Shown: positions 55,028 through 64,000 of the stretch, in pieces | How positions within the stretch are numbered: the first letter of the stretch is position 1 | Layout: each line of letters begins with the position of its first letter | Source of the DNA: Psychrobacillus sp. OK032 | GTDB taxonomy: Bacteria > Bacillota > Bacilli > Bacillales_A > Planococcaceae | Reading direction: 5' to 3' | Assembly: GCF_900111345.1 (NCBI RefSeq) | Contig: NZ_FOGY01000004.1 | Location: 186,001-250,000, forward strand | DNA length: 64,000 bases | The notes under the pieces: generated by a model | The model's database searches: none | Seen by the model: the letters and a program-made list of their open reading frames with translations, nothing else | Told to the model about the DNA's origin: nothing | Position numbers and translations under genes: made by a program

Positions 55028-56416
55028 ATGCAAGAACAACAGCTAGCGAGAGGTTTAAAAAACAGACATGTTCAGTTAATCGCTATTGGTGGGGCAATCG
55101 GTACGGGATTATTTCTTGGAGCAGGTAAATCTATTCACTTAGCAGGACCTTCGATATTATTTGCGTATTTAATAACAGGTATCATTTGTTTTTTAATCAT
55201 GCGTGCACTGGGTGAATTACTTCTATCGAATTTAAACTATCATTCTTTTGTAGATTTCGTACAAGATTATTTGGGTAATATGGCTGCATTCATTACGGGA
55301 TGGACGTATTGGTTCTGTTGGATCTCTATTGCAATGGCAGACTTAACCGCGGTAGGACTCTACACGCAATACTGGTTTCCCGAAGTACCACAATGGATGC
55401 CCGGATTAATCGCACTTGTTATTTTGCTATTTATGAACCTTGCAACTGTAAAGCTTTTTGGAGAAATGGAATTTTGGTTCGCACTAATAAAGGTCATTGC
55501 CATTCTAGCATTAATTGTTATCGGTATTTTCATGATTATTAAAGGGTTTTCAACCGATGCAGGTGCATCCAGCTTCTCGAATATCTGGGGTAATGGGGGC
55601 ATGTTCCCAAATGGAATGAATGGCTTTATTCTCTCGTTTCAGATGGTAGTGTTTGCGTTTGTCGGAATTGAACTTGTTGGATTGACAGCAGGGGAGACAG
55701 AAAACCCGGAAAAAGTCATCCCAAAAGCAATTAATAATATCCCGATTCGGATTTTAATCTTCTACATCGGTGCACTTATTGTCATTATGAGTATTTATCC
55801 ATGGAATGCTATCAATCCAATGGAAAGTCCATTCGTTCAAGTCTTTGTGGCAGTAGGTATTGCTGCGGCTGCTGGTATTGTCAATTTTGTTGTGTTAACA
55901 TCTGCAGCTTCCGCATGTAATAGTGCCATATTTAGTACAAGCCGTATGTTGTTTTCACTGGCAAAAGATAACAACGCACCCGTACCATTTACAAAATTGA
56001 CTACTCATAAAGTTCCTTCCAATGCATTATTCTTTTCAACAATTATTATTCTAATAGCTGTTGTCTTGAACTATGTAATGCCGGAAGGGGTGTTTACACT
56101 TATCACAAGTATTTCTACCGTATGTTTTATCTTTATATGGGGAATTACGGTCATTTGTCACTTAAAATATCGCAAAACAAGACCTAATTTAGCTAAATTA
56201 AACAAATTCAAGATGCCGCTTTACCCATTTGCGAATTACTTGATTCTTGCTTTCCTTGCATTTGTTCTTGTCATTTTAGCACTTGCAGCAGATACTCGTG
56301 TTGCGTTGTTCGTAACGCCTGTATGGTTTCTAATGCTGATTGTTATTTATATGGTTAGGAACACGAAGGGGAAACAAAGAACTCTTGTTGAAAATGCATC
56401 AGTTGAAAACAATTAA
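55028..56416 (+). CDS. Amino-acid permease (D-Ser/D-Ala/Gly transporter AapA/CycA type)
   Basis: A 462-residue APC-superfamily permease with twelve helices: RHVQLIAIGGAIGTGLFLGAGKSIHLAGPS, VVFAFVGIELVGLTAGETENPEK. The MYPW-like YPWNAINPMESPFV segment supports the AapA/CycA subfamily. ATG 55028 follows AGAGGAAG; an upstream in-frame ATG at 54941 has no signal. Monocistronic. Confidence 0.9.
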   Translation: MQEQQLARGLKNRHVQLIAIGGAIGTGLFLGAGKSIHLAGPSILFAYLITGIICFLIMRALGELLLSNLNYHSFVDFVQDYLGNMAAFITGWTYWFCWISIAMADLTAVGLYTQYWFPEVPQWMPGLIALVILLFMNLATVKLFGEMEFWFALIKVIAILALIVIGIFMIIKGFSTDAGASSFSNIWGNGGMFPNGMNGFILSFQMVVFAFVGIELVGLTAGETENPEKVIPKAINNIPIRILIFYIGALIVIMSIYPWNAINPMESPFVQVFVAVGIAAAAGIVNFVVLTSAASACNSAIFSTSRMLFSLAKDNNAPVPFTKLTTHKVPSNALFFSTIIILIAVVLNYVMPEGVFTLITSISTVCFIFIWGITVICHLKYRKTRPNLAKLNKFKMPLYPFANYLILAFLAFVLVILALAADTRVALFVTPVWFLMLIVIYMVRNTKGKQRTLVENASVENN

Positions 56417-56438
56417 GGTTAACTTACTAATTTAGTGA

Positions 56439-56476
56439 TGAAATCCTCTGTCTTTTGTTGAGACAGGGGATTTCTT
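56439..56476 (+). terminator. Rho-independent terminator
   Basis: AAATCCTCTGTCT / AGACAGGGGATTT stem. Confidence 0.85.
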
Positions 56477-56583
56477 TGTTTTGGTAATGAACATACCGTC
56501 ACCCTAACGAAATTTGAACAAGTATAGTCCTAAAGTAAAGGGGAAACTTAATATCATTAAACTTTCAAAATGGAGGAGCGGCA

Positions 56584-57534
56584 ATGTCAAAACATAATAC
56601 AAGACGGAGATTAACAAGGAAAAGGTATACTTTACAGATTATTATGTTTGTGAGTGTTTTCCTTTTAACGGTGGGAAGCTTCGTACTTTTAACTTCCGCA
56701 GATTTTAAAACGGACAGTCTTTATCAAGAAATTCAAAACTATAGCAAGCAACACGATATAAAGCCGATTGATGCAAAAGTGGATAGGGTTTGGAAAGCTA
56801 TCCCTGGCTACAATGGATTGATTGTAAATATCAAAGCAAGTTATGAAAAAATGAAAAAAGAAGGTGTCTTTAATAAAAACAAAATTGTTTATAAAGAGAT
56901 ATCGCCAAATGTACATCTAGATGATTTAGATCCTCAACCTATCTATAGGGGTAATCCAGAAAAACCAATGGTAACCCTGTTAATTAATGTTGCCTGGGGT
57001 AATGAATATATTCCAGCCATTCTTAAAACATTAAACACTCATCAGGTCAAAGCGACATTCTTCTTTGACGGTAGTTGGGTTAAGAAGAACCCTGATATAG
57101 CTAAGATGATTAGTAAAGAGGGGCATGAAATTGGTAACCACGCTTATAGCCATCCGGATCTTAATCAACGTTCGAGAATCGAAACTTTAGAAGAAATAAA
57201 AAAGACGAATGATGTGATCCAGGCAACGATAGGGATGAAACCGAAGTGGTTTGCACCGCCAAGTGGTAGTTTTAATCAGGAAACGATCAATGTCGCTCAC
57301 GAGCTCGAAATGAAAACTATCCTATGGACGGTCGATACGGTTGACTGGAAAAAACCTTCACCATCAGAAATGGTCACTCGCGTTGTAACGAAAGTAGAAA
57401 ATGGTTCCATGATTCTTATGCATCCCACAGAACCTGTTGCTGAAGGTCTAGATTCCATGATATCGACTATAAAAGCGAAGGGGTATCAACTAGGGACAGT
57501 TAGTGATCTTATGAGTGAAAAACGGATTGATTGA
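56584..57534 (+). CDS. YlxY-like polysaccharide deacetylase family protein
   Basis: A 316-residue protein with an N-terminal membrane anchor (YTLQIIMFVSVFLLTVGSFVLL) and a NodB-homology domain (about 130-310): VKATFFFDGSWV, EIGNHAYSHPDLNQ, WFAPPSGSFNQ, ILWTVDTVDWKKPSPSEMV, MILMHPTE. The usual metal-binding TFDDG motif is replaced by LINVAWGNEY, as in YlxY, a sporulation-linked protein, so catalysis is doubtful. It ends in a GATT tandem repeat. Confidence 0.87.
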   Translation: MSKHNTRRRLTRKRYTLQIIMFVSVFLLTVGSFVLLTSADFKTDSLYQEIQNYSKQHDIKPIDAKVDRVWKAIPGYNGLIVNIKASYEKMKKEGVFNKNKIVYKEISPNVHLDDLDPQPIYRGNPEKPMVTLLINVAWGNEYIPAILKTLNTHQVKATFFFDGSWVKKNPDIAKMISKEGHEIGNHAYSHPDLNQRSRIETLEEIKKTNDVIQATIGMKPKWFAPPSGSFNQETINVAHELEMKTILWTVDTVDWKKPSPSEMVTRVVTKVENGSMILMHPTEPVAEGLDSMISTIKAKGYQLGTVSDLMSEKRID

Positions 57535-57545
57535 TTGATTGATTG
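57525..57545 (+). repeat. GATT tetranucleotide repeat across the ylxY-like stop codon
   Basis: Five GATT units span the TGA stop. Slippage by one unit would change the C-terminal end of the protein. Confidence 0.9.
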
Positions 57546-57560
57546 AGGAAGATCATATTC

Positions 57561-57597
57561 AACTGAGAGAAATTTCACATTTTCTCAGTTTTTTTTG
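57561..57597 (+). terminator. Rho-independent terminator
   Basis: AACTGAGAGAAAT / ATTTTCTCAGTT and a T-run. Confidence 0.85.
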
Positions 57598-57651
57598 ATT
57601 TCAAGAACATTTGTTTGTATAATGGATATAAAGCTATTCTGGGGGGATTGA

Positions 57652-58827
<1,176 letters not shown>

Positions 58828-59676
58828 ATAAAAAAGACTCTCTCAAATAGGGATGTGGTCATAATATAAATTATACAAAGCTGCGTTTCATTGAATAAGT
58901 ATACTTGTAACAGTGAGATATTTGAAGGAATTTAAAAACTGCAAATTTATTAAGATTTAGGCATAAACTTTAGGAAAATGCATTTTCTATAAAAATCGAA
59001 CAGAGTTTCATTTTAATTTTGCATATATAAGAATCTATCCATTTTACTTAGCTTATTTTAAACGTTAAACATTGCAAACTTTTATTAGCTTATACTATTC
59101 CACAACATTCGTTTTAGTTTTCTTACAATTTCATCATATCAAAAATATCGCTTCTTCCCTCTCATTAGGTAGATCGGGATATCTAAATGGTTCTTAATAT
59201 TATTTTTTAAGTCTTAGGACTTGAATTGTTTCCTCCGAGTTATCAGTTGATGAAATCCGTTTCTATATGCTTCAAGTAAAATGTCCGTCAAATTAAACTG
59301 AAAAGGGTTGTTATTTCAAATCCTGACTGGACTGTATTCAACTAAATTAATATTCCCATCTATTTCTATATTTACTAGTAAATATAGACTGTCTTAATCA
59401 CGGTGTCCATGCAACCTACCTCCCCCTCCATTGCACTAGCTACCATAACAGGATCATGCCTTCCTTTAAAGTTATTCCTTTTAGAAGAGGAACACACCAC
59501 TCTGCATATATACGACAAACTAGAGCATTAATTGTGTATAGGTGTATTAAGATAACTGGAATGATGTAATTAAATTGTATTAACAGAAAGTTTCTCTATC
59601 GATAACTACTTATTTATTGGTCTTAAATAATATATTCTATGACTTGAAACAACAAATTAAATGAGGAGTGATTTAC
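58828..59676. other. 850-base region without an intact gene
   Basis: AT-rich. On the minus strand around 59385-59505 lie protein-like pieces (RIYAEWCVPLLKGITLKEG, then in another frame HDPVMVASAMEGEVGCMDT), probably debris of a lost gene; I cannot name it. TGAGGAGTG at 59662 is the brfA ribosome binding site. Confidence 0.4.
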
Positions 59677-59904
59677 ATGGCAAAATCAGCTGCCAAACGA
59701 AAAAGAACACATCTACTACGCACTACAGGAAAAGATGTGACAAAACTGCGTAATGACATCGACTTTAGCACCCATGTACGAATGACGAAAACTAAAAAGG
59801 AAAAACTACAAAGAAAAGAAAACAAATATAAAAAGCATTTCCAACAAGGACAATATCCAGATGGAAATGCTTTTTATTTTTGTTTAAAAAACTTGCTCGC
59901 TTAA
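59677..59904 (+). CDS. BrfA-like ribosome-rescue factor (copy 1)
   Basis: A 75-residue very basic protein starting MAKSAAKRKRTHLLRTTGKD; it resembles Bacillus BrfA (YqkK), which recruits RF2 to ribosomes stalled on mRNAs without a stop codon. A perfect terminator hairpin lies inside the frame (59830-59875), before the TAA at 59904. So most transcripts should lack the stop codon, and synthesis of stable protein should rise when tmRNA is limiting, the known BrfA/ArfA control. The ATG 59677 follows GAGGAGTGATTTAC. Family assignment is by motif and this hairpin. Confidence 0.7.
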   Translation: MAKSAAKRKRTHLLRTTGKDVTKLRNDIDFSTHVRMTKTKKEKLQRKENKYKKHFQQGQYPDGNAFYFCLKNLLA

Positions 59905-60024
59905 AAGTAACGCTAAGTATGCAGAAATGACAACCAAAATGCTCATGATGAACGAGAATAAAGGTGTCATTTTTTTGTAGAAAGATAAGATACTTACCGT
60001 AAAGAAGCAAATAGAAACAATTCC
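59771..60024. repeat. 254-bp direct repeat, copy 1
   Basis: Matches 61874-62127 without gaps at a constant offset of 2103, with scattered substitutions. It contains the 3' end of brfA (plus strand) and the 3' end of copD (minus strand). Confidence 0.85.
59830..59878 (+). terminator. Intrinsic terminator inside the brfA-like reading frame
   Basis: AAAAAGCATTTCCA / TGGAAATGCTTTTT, 14 perfect pairs, followed by ATTTTT; 26 bases before the stop codon. Confidence 0.85.
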
Positions 60025-60035
60025 AGAAAAACGTG
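59883..60035 (-). pseudogene. 3' fragment of copD (duplicate)
   Basis: Matches the last 50 or so codons of the intact copD-like gene at 61987, with substitutions; it breaks off near 60030. It is the result of the duplication that left two copies of the brfA/copD junction. Confidence 0.75.
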
Positions 60036-60192
60036 TCATTTCTTCTCAGCCTGTTTTGGGGGGACTTAAAAATAGACAACTTCGTTATTAGAAGCTTACT
60101 TTAAAAGTGAAAACTGTACTTATCAAATAGTTTATAGCCCGTCAGCCCTGATATTTGCTTGAATAGGATAATGAAGAAAGAGAGGTGAAAGT

Positions 60193-60906
60193 ATGAATTC
60201 AAATAATATAAATCATAAAAAGCATGTTTGTCAATGGGACGGCCATAGAAAAGTCAATTGCAATGCTGGACCATTTAGAGCTATTGACGTTGCCTGTTTA
60301 CCTATACAAGAAAACAGTGGTGAAAATCATTCTTGTGTAAATGCCAACCACGCAAATGTTGCTGATTTGGCGCACTTTGCTGAAAATGCCGGGACTGCTA
60401 ACACAGCGCACTTTGCTGAAAATGCAGGCACTGCTAACACAGCGCACTTTGCTGAAAATGCAGGCACTGCTAACACAGCGCACTTTGCTGAAAATGCAGG
60501 TACTGCTAACATAGCGCACTTTGCTGAAAACGCAGGCACTGCTAACACAGCGCACTTTGCTGAAAATGCAGGCACTGCTAACACAGCGCACTTTGCTGAA
60601 AACGCAGGCACTGCTAACACAGCGCACTTTGCTGAAAACGCAGGCACTGCTAATCTGGCTCATAATGCGGAAAATTTGAATGGTATTTCTTCTACACAAT
60701 TTCTCCGTTCAGATACATCTGGAACTTTAAATGGCGATTTAATGATTAACGGGAATTTAAATGTTAGTGGAAACTTTATTCAATTAAATACTAGTCCATC
60801 TGACCCATTTGCATGCAGTGCTGCAACAGCTGGGGTTGTTTATTATAATACAACAAATAATAAATTACTTCTCTGCGATGGCACAGATTTTGTAGAGCTC
60901 AATTAA
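60193..60906 (+). CDS. Tail-fibre-like protein with twelve-residue tandem repeats
   Basis: A 237-residue protein. After a His/Cys-rich start (HKKHVCQWDGHRKVNCN) comes a run of eight AHFAENAGTANT repeats (about 60-155), then NLNGISSTQFLRSDTSGTLNGDLMINGNLNVSGNF and a C-terminal AGVVYYNTTNNKLLLCDGTDFVEL, both common in phage tail fibres and spore-surface filaments. No signal peptide. It stands alone inside the duplicated interval. Likely beta-helical, structural; whether phage or exosporium is unknown. Confidence 0.75.
   Translation: MNSNNINHKKHVCQWDGHRKVNCNAGPFRAIDVACLPIQENSGENHSCVNANHANVADLAHFAENAGTANTAHFAENAGTANTAHFAENAGTANTAHFAENAGTANIAHFAENAGTANTAHFAENAGTANTAHFAENAGTANTAHFAENAGTANLAHNAENLNGISSTQFLRSDTSGTLNGDLMINGNLNVSGNFIQLNTSPSDPFACSAATAGVVYYNTTNNKLLLCDGTDFVELN
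60370..60657 (+). repeat. Eight 36-bp coding tandem repeats
   Basis: Units of GCGCACTTTGCTGAAAA... repeat every 36 bases with very few substitutions. No unique spacers, so not a CRISPR array; prone to copy-number change by recombination. Confidence 0.95.
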
Positions 60907-60907
60907 A

Positions 60908-60958
60908 GATGCCACCAGGTTCTAAAACAATTCTGATTTGTATTAGAACCTGGTATCT
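60908..60958. terminator. Terminator after the repeat protein
   Basis: CCAGGTTCTA / TAGAACCTGG with a wide loop. Confidence 0.7.
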
Positions 60959-61106
60959 ATCACTAAGTACTCGCCTCCATTATTTCAGACCAATCCGGAA
61001 AATTAGTGAAAACTGAATTTCTGGACAACCCCGTGTTTTTTTGTGAACTATCGCTAATTTCTAATAATTTTTCCTCAATCTCCTGCTTCACACTTCTACC
61101 AAATTA

Positions 61107-61565
61107 AATGTAAAATTTGCTTTTTTAAGATCAAATAGTACCCTGGAAACAAAGGGTGTTGAATAATATGTGAAGGGTATGTTTTTACTTTGCATTTTTT
61201 TATATCTTTTACTTTCATGGGATTAGCTTCTCTATTATGATCAAAAGTTTTTATTAAGTAACTCCACTTCCAATAATATGAATTATCACTTTGATTAACT
61301 ACAATATGCTCATAATTATGATCTCCTTTTATCTCTTCATAGATAGATGGATGAAAGGCAAGTAATTCTCTGCCTAATCCAAGTACATCACTTTGATTAT
61401 CTGCTGATTTTTTGAATAGAGCATCTGCCTTTCCTTTTTAGTAAGGCTGCTTGATAATTATTGATTTAAATTTATTATCTTCTCCTTTTTATCTAAATTG
61501 TCCGTTAGATAATCAACGACATCCACATCCAGTTGAAGAGAAATATAATAAAGCTTCCCTGTGTT
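61107..61565 (-). pseudogene. Wreck of a Ger(x)C germination gene
   Basis: Reading on the minus strand from 61560: YYISLQLDVDVVDYLTDNLD, a stop, SSSLTKK, a frameshift, ADALFKKSADNQSDVLGLG and RELLAFHPSIYEEIKGD. This is the C-terminal third of a Ger(x)C protein with a nonsense codon and a frameshift. The A and B partners and the 5' part are gone. What follows (61107-61310) is protein-like but not recognisable. Confidence 0.6.
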
Positions 61566-61620
61566 AGACATAAATTATAAACAATTCAAAATAGTGTCCG
61601 ATTTGTTTCTAACACAGGGA
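61556..61620. repeat. 13-bp inverted repeat
   Basis: TCCCTGTGTTAGA (61556-61568) and its exact complement (61608-61620), 39 bases apart. Possible ends of a small element or a terminator on the minus strand. Confidence 0.6.
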
Positions 61621-61629
61621 GCATATTTA

Positions 61630-61828
61630 AAGGCATTAGCCCTCTCGATTAACTAACATTATCGAGCTCTATCCCTTCAACCATTTGGCTTTCCACTCGC
61701 CACCTAATTGTATACGCTTAAAGGCTAATGTTGCCATTAGCCCTCCAAGACCCGCTACGAGTGAAAAGCTAGTTCTTTCTCGACGGGAATCCCACCCGCT
61801 ATATGATACGACCTAGGCTCGACCGCAC
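61630..61828 (-). mobile_element. Probable 5' fragment of a group II intron
   Basis: On the minus strand a GTGCG start (61828-61824) is followed by GTCGAGCCTAGGTCG, GGGTGGGATTCCCGTCGAG, GGCTAATGGCAACATTAGCC and GGTGGCGAGTGGAAAGCC, the kind of GC-rich structured sequence that opens bacterial group II introns. No reverse transcriptase gene or 3' domains follow. Recognised by pattern only. Confidence 0.4.
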
Positions 61829-61873
61829 AAGCACCCGTTAATTCAATAAGACTCTTTTTTGTTTCTAACAGTT

Positions 61874-62127
61874 CCCATGTACGAATGACTAAAACAAGAC
61901 AGGAAAAAATACAACGTAATGAAAACAAATATAAAAAGCATTTCCAACAAGGTCAATATCCTGATGGAAATGCTTTTTATTTTTGTTTATACAACTTGCA
62001 CGCTTAAAAGTAACGCTAAGTATGCAGAAATGACAACCAAAATGCTCATGATGAACGAGAATAAAGGCGGCATTTTTTTGAAAAAAGTTAGGATACTTAC
62101 CGTAAAGAAGCAAATAGATACAATCCC
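61874..62127. repeat. 254-bp direct repeat, copy 2
   Basis: Second copy of the brfA/copD junction, ungapped match to 59771-60024. Confidence 0.85.
61876..62007 (+). pseudogene. 3' fragment of a brfA-like gene
   Basis: Encodes the last 43 residues of a BrfA-like protein (HVRMTKTRQEKIQRNENKYK... NAFYF) without its start. The internal terminator hairpin is kept (61933-61978) and may now serve the opposite copD transcript or nothing. Confidence 0.75.
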
Positions 62128-63093
62128 TAGTAATATACCATCAAATTTAGGCACTAATTGTGCGTTTAAACTAGGTTGGATAGCTCCATCGTAGAATAAT
62201 CCAAATAAAGGAGAAATCCCTTCAGAACTCAATATTTGGGCTATATTACTTGGTGGAGATTGCTGACTCATCGCTCCAGTGGCTACGAAAATAAGTAAAA
62301 TAACAAAGAATTCAACTCTTGTCCATGGTCTTGGGTCAAAACTTCCCTCTTTTTTCAACTTTCTCTTCATGACAATTCCATTAATGAATGCATACCCGAT
62401 CAATGGGATAATGAGCAAATGTTTGATGAGCAAGCTTTGACCGTAAGAAAGCATCCAGGAATCTGGATAAGCACTCCATTCCATTGATAGATTCATGAGC
62501 GAAAGTCCTGTAATCATTACAATGGCAAAACAATACAAGGCCATAACATGAAACCACTTTAAAAAGTTACTCCAATTGTCCGTATTGCGAGAAAACCAAC
62601 TGACGATAAGTAATATGCCTACCCAAACAACGACAGATGCAAAGTGAGTAAAATGAGTGATAAAGCCTTTAACCGGAGAAATGGAACTAGCATGACCTGA
62701 CCAGCCTAGACCTGCTATTAAGACAAAAATCAATATTATGCCAATAACAGAATAAATAGCAGATGTTTTCTTATCAAAGAAGAAAATATACAAGCCTAAA
62801 ATGATAGAAAAAATAGCTAAGAATAACCATGCCCTTCCTACTCCAAACGTGAAAATAATGGATTTTAGCGTTTGCCATAAGCCATGATCCTCATATAAAA
62901 AAGTGACTAGACTTAGTAGTGGCGTAAAAGAAAAAATAGCGATCCCAGCAACTGCAAAAAGCTTGATTTTCTGTGAGACTATTATTTTTGGTTTTAAATC
63001 AGCTGGAAATAAAGAAAAAATATAACTTCCCATTAACAAGGCGAAGCATGTATAAACAATCGCTTCGCTAATTGTTGTTAGAAAAAAAATCAT
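61987..63093 (-). CDS. CopD-domain membrane protein
   Basis: A 368-residue inner-membrane protein with eight to nine helices, of the copper resistance D family (as in the C-terminal half of YcnJ). Landmarks: HASSISPVKGFITHFTHFASVVVWVGILLIV, WFHVMALYCFAIVMITGL. Predicted copper uptake with CopC. Its start overlaps the copC stop by four bases, so they are coupled. The 3' end lies in the 254-bp repeat. Confidence 0.88.
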   Translation of the reverse strand: MIFFLTTISEAIVYTCFALLMGSYIFSLFPADLKPKIIVSQKIKLFAVAGIAIFSFTPLLSLVTFLYEDHGLWQTLKSIIFTFGVGRAWLFLAIFSIILGLYIFFFDKKTSAIYSVIGIILIFVLIAGLGWSGHASSISPVKGFITHFTHFASVVVWVGILLIVSWFSRNTDNWSNFLKWFHVMALYCFAIVMITGLSLMNLSMEWSAYPDSWMLSYGQSLLIKHLLIIPLIGYAFINGIVMKRKLKKEGSFDPRPWTRVEFFVILLIFVATGAMSQQSPPSNIAQILSSEGISPLFGLFYDGAIQPSLNAQLVPKFDGILLGIVSICFFTVSILTFFKKMPPLFSFIMSILVVISAYLALLLSVQVV

Positions 63094-63653
63094 TTATTTT
63101 TTCTCCGTGTCATGAACCATATTGCTGCAGCTAACACTACTATAATTGCAATAATAAGTCCTGTGTTGCTGTTTTTATCTTCTTCCACCTCTGCTGAAGC
63201 AGTTTCATCTGCAACTTGTTCTTCTTCCGTTACTTCTGGTTCTGTAGTTTCTGACTCTTGTACCGTTTCAGTAACCGTACCTTCCTCTACTTCTTCTAAA
63301 ATTGGCGCATTTAATACGAAGTCCACTTCCCCTTCGATCGGATGCCCATCAATGCCGACAATTTTCCAAACGATTTTGTAAGGTCCATTTTCTAGATTTC
63401 CTTCAACATTACCTGTCATCACATTTTCGTTTACAGCAAAGTTTGCGATATCCATCGATTCATTTGAAGCGTTCATTAATTTAAATGAGCCTGTTTCCTC
63501 AATTTTAGTCATATAAGTAAGTGTAATTTCATTCAATGCTTCAGTTACTGTAGTCCCTTGAGCTGGATTTGAACTCTCTAATCCTGTGTGTGCTAAAGCT
63601 TGTGAACTGAATATAAATAAACAAGCGATTGTCATTAAAATAATTTTCTTCAT
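63090..63653 (-). CDS. CopC-domain copper-binding protein, membrane-anchored
   Basis: A 187-residue exported protein: signal peptide to ALA|H (about 22), mature HTGLESSNPAQGTTV with the N-terminal His ligand, the CopC beta-barrel ending WKIVGIDGHPIEGEVDFVL, then a long Glu/Thr-rich linker and a C-terminal anchor helix (TGLIIAIIVVLAAAIWFMTRRKNK). It probably passes copper to CopD, encoded next in the operon. Confidence 0.9.
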   Translation of the reverse strand: MKKIILMTIACLFIFSSQALAHTGLESSNPAQGTTVTEALNEITLTYMTKIEETGSFKLMNASNESMDIANFAVNENVMTGNVEGNLENGPYKIVWKIVGIDGHPIEGEVDFVLNAPILEEVEEGTVTETVQESETTEPEVTEEEQVADETASAEVEEDKNSNTGLIIAIIVVLAAAIWFMTRRKNK

Positions 63654-63775
63654 GTTGTTCCTCCAAAATTTATATGTATTAGCTTGCTGCCTATATACTT
63701 ATACCATATAGTTATGAAGAAAGAATGAAATCTTTCTTTTTTGTAAAATTCTATATTATACTAGGAGTGATTTAA

Positions 63776-64000
63776 ATGGGAAAATCAGCTGCGCAAAAGA
63801 AGCGAGCACATCAGATGCGTAACAACGGCAAAGACGTAACAATGTTTCGAAATGAAGTAGATTTTAGTACACATCTAAGAAAGTCCAAAACGAAGACTGA
63901 GAAGTTAAACCAACTGCATACAAAACACAAAAAGCATTTCACAAAAGGTATAGTACCTAATGGAAATGCTTTTTATTATGCTTATTATAGTTGTATTTGT
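63776..64000 (+). CDS. BrfA-like ribosome-rescue factor (copy 2), cut by window edge
   Basis: Starts ATG 63776 after CTAGGAGTGATTTAA: MGKSAAQKKRAHQMRNNGKD, basic, about half identical to copy 1. Again a terminator hairpin (63929-63974) lies inside the frame, and the frame is still open at the window end, so the stop lies beyond the hairpin. It is divergent from copC. Confidence 0.7.
   Translation, partial: MGKSAAQKKRAHQMRNNGKDVTMFRNEVDFSTHLRKSKTKTEKLNQLHTKHKKHFTKGIVPNGNAFYYAYYSCIC
63929..63976 (+). terminator. Intrinsic terminator inside the second brfA-like frame
   Basis: AAAAAGCATTTC / GAAATGCTTTTT, 12 perfect pairs, then TTATT. Confidence 0.85.

Noticed and set aside
60370-60657. CRISPR-like array
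   Set aside because: Units are contiguous 36-bp repeats without spacers and are in frame with a protein; antisense ORFs here are shadows of the repeat.

Overview
The window looks like a chromosomal segment of a low-GC, endospore-forming member of the Bacillales, most likely Planococcaceae (a Psychrobacillus- or Lysinibacillus-like organism). The case rests on AT-rich DNA with strong AGGAGG-type ribosome binding sites, frequent TTG/GTG starts, two complete gerA-type spore germinant receptor operons, an S-box (SAM-I) leader, a tRNA-Trp T-box leader, ribonuclease J, an LXG toxin and BrfA-like ribosome-rescue genes with a terminator inside the reading frame. The genus is inferred from gene content and style only. 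I see no rRNA, tRNA or CRISPR array.

Layout. 0-2 kb: end of an AI-2E family transporter, a Spo0M-like gene, then an intergenic patch with a 21-nt periodic array and a GC-rich structured repeat, both inside a 13-bp inverted repeat. 2-12 kb: an ABC-F gene behind a leader ORF plus terminator (probable attenuator), a deoxyribonucleotidase, a CatE-like dioxygenase, S-box-controlled metA, an IolS-like reductase, an esterase and several small enzymes. 12-15 kb: a split sigma factor locus (SigO-like, YvrJ, RsoA-like) on the minus strand, with a divergent HTH-TPR regulator of the RRNPP type followed by a 45-aa secreted peptide precursor, a probable quorum-sensing pair that I regard as the most interesting system here. 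15-25 kb: FMN reductase, a GyrI-like pseudogene, an ArsR-AHSA1 fusion, a large UvrA-like ATPase, two pseudogenes, and an LXG nuclease toxin with its immunity gene. 25-30.5 kb: T-box followed by trpDCFBA without trpE/trpG.

30-44 kb: acetyltransferases, kinase-like and membrane genes, a SulP transporter, germinant receptor operon 1 (order A-C-D-B), a tyrosine recombinase flanked by perfect palindromes, and a YhfK-like oxidoreductase. 44-52.8 kb: more GNAT genes, an orphan SPP1-type holin with decayed neighbours and a run of perfect hairpins that may be a structured RNA, germinant receptor operon 2 (order A-B-C, minus strand) and a citrate-type transporter. 52.8-58.8 kb: a 4Fe-4S protein, RNase J, an amino-acid permease, a YlxY-like deacetylase, and a frameshifted LAGLIDADG endonuclease with a small neighbour.

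58.8-64 kb: a rearranged area. A 254-bp ungapped direct repeat (offset 2103) holds the 3' ends of convergent brfA-like and copD-like genes. Between the copies lie a repeat-rich tail-fibre-like gene, the wreck of a Ger(x)C gene and a likely group II intron fragment. The window ends in a copDC pair (minus strand) and a second brfA-like gene cut by the edge.
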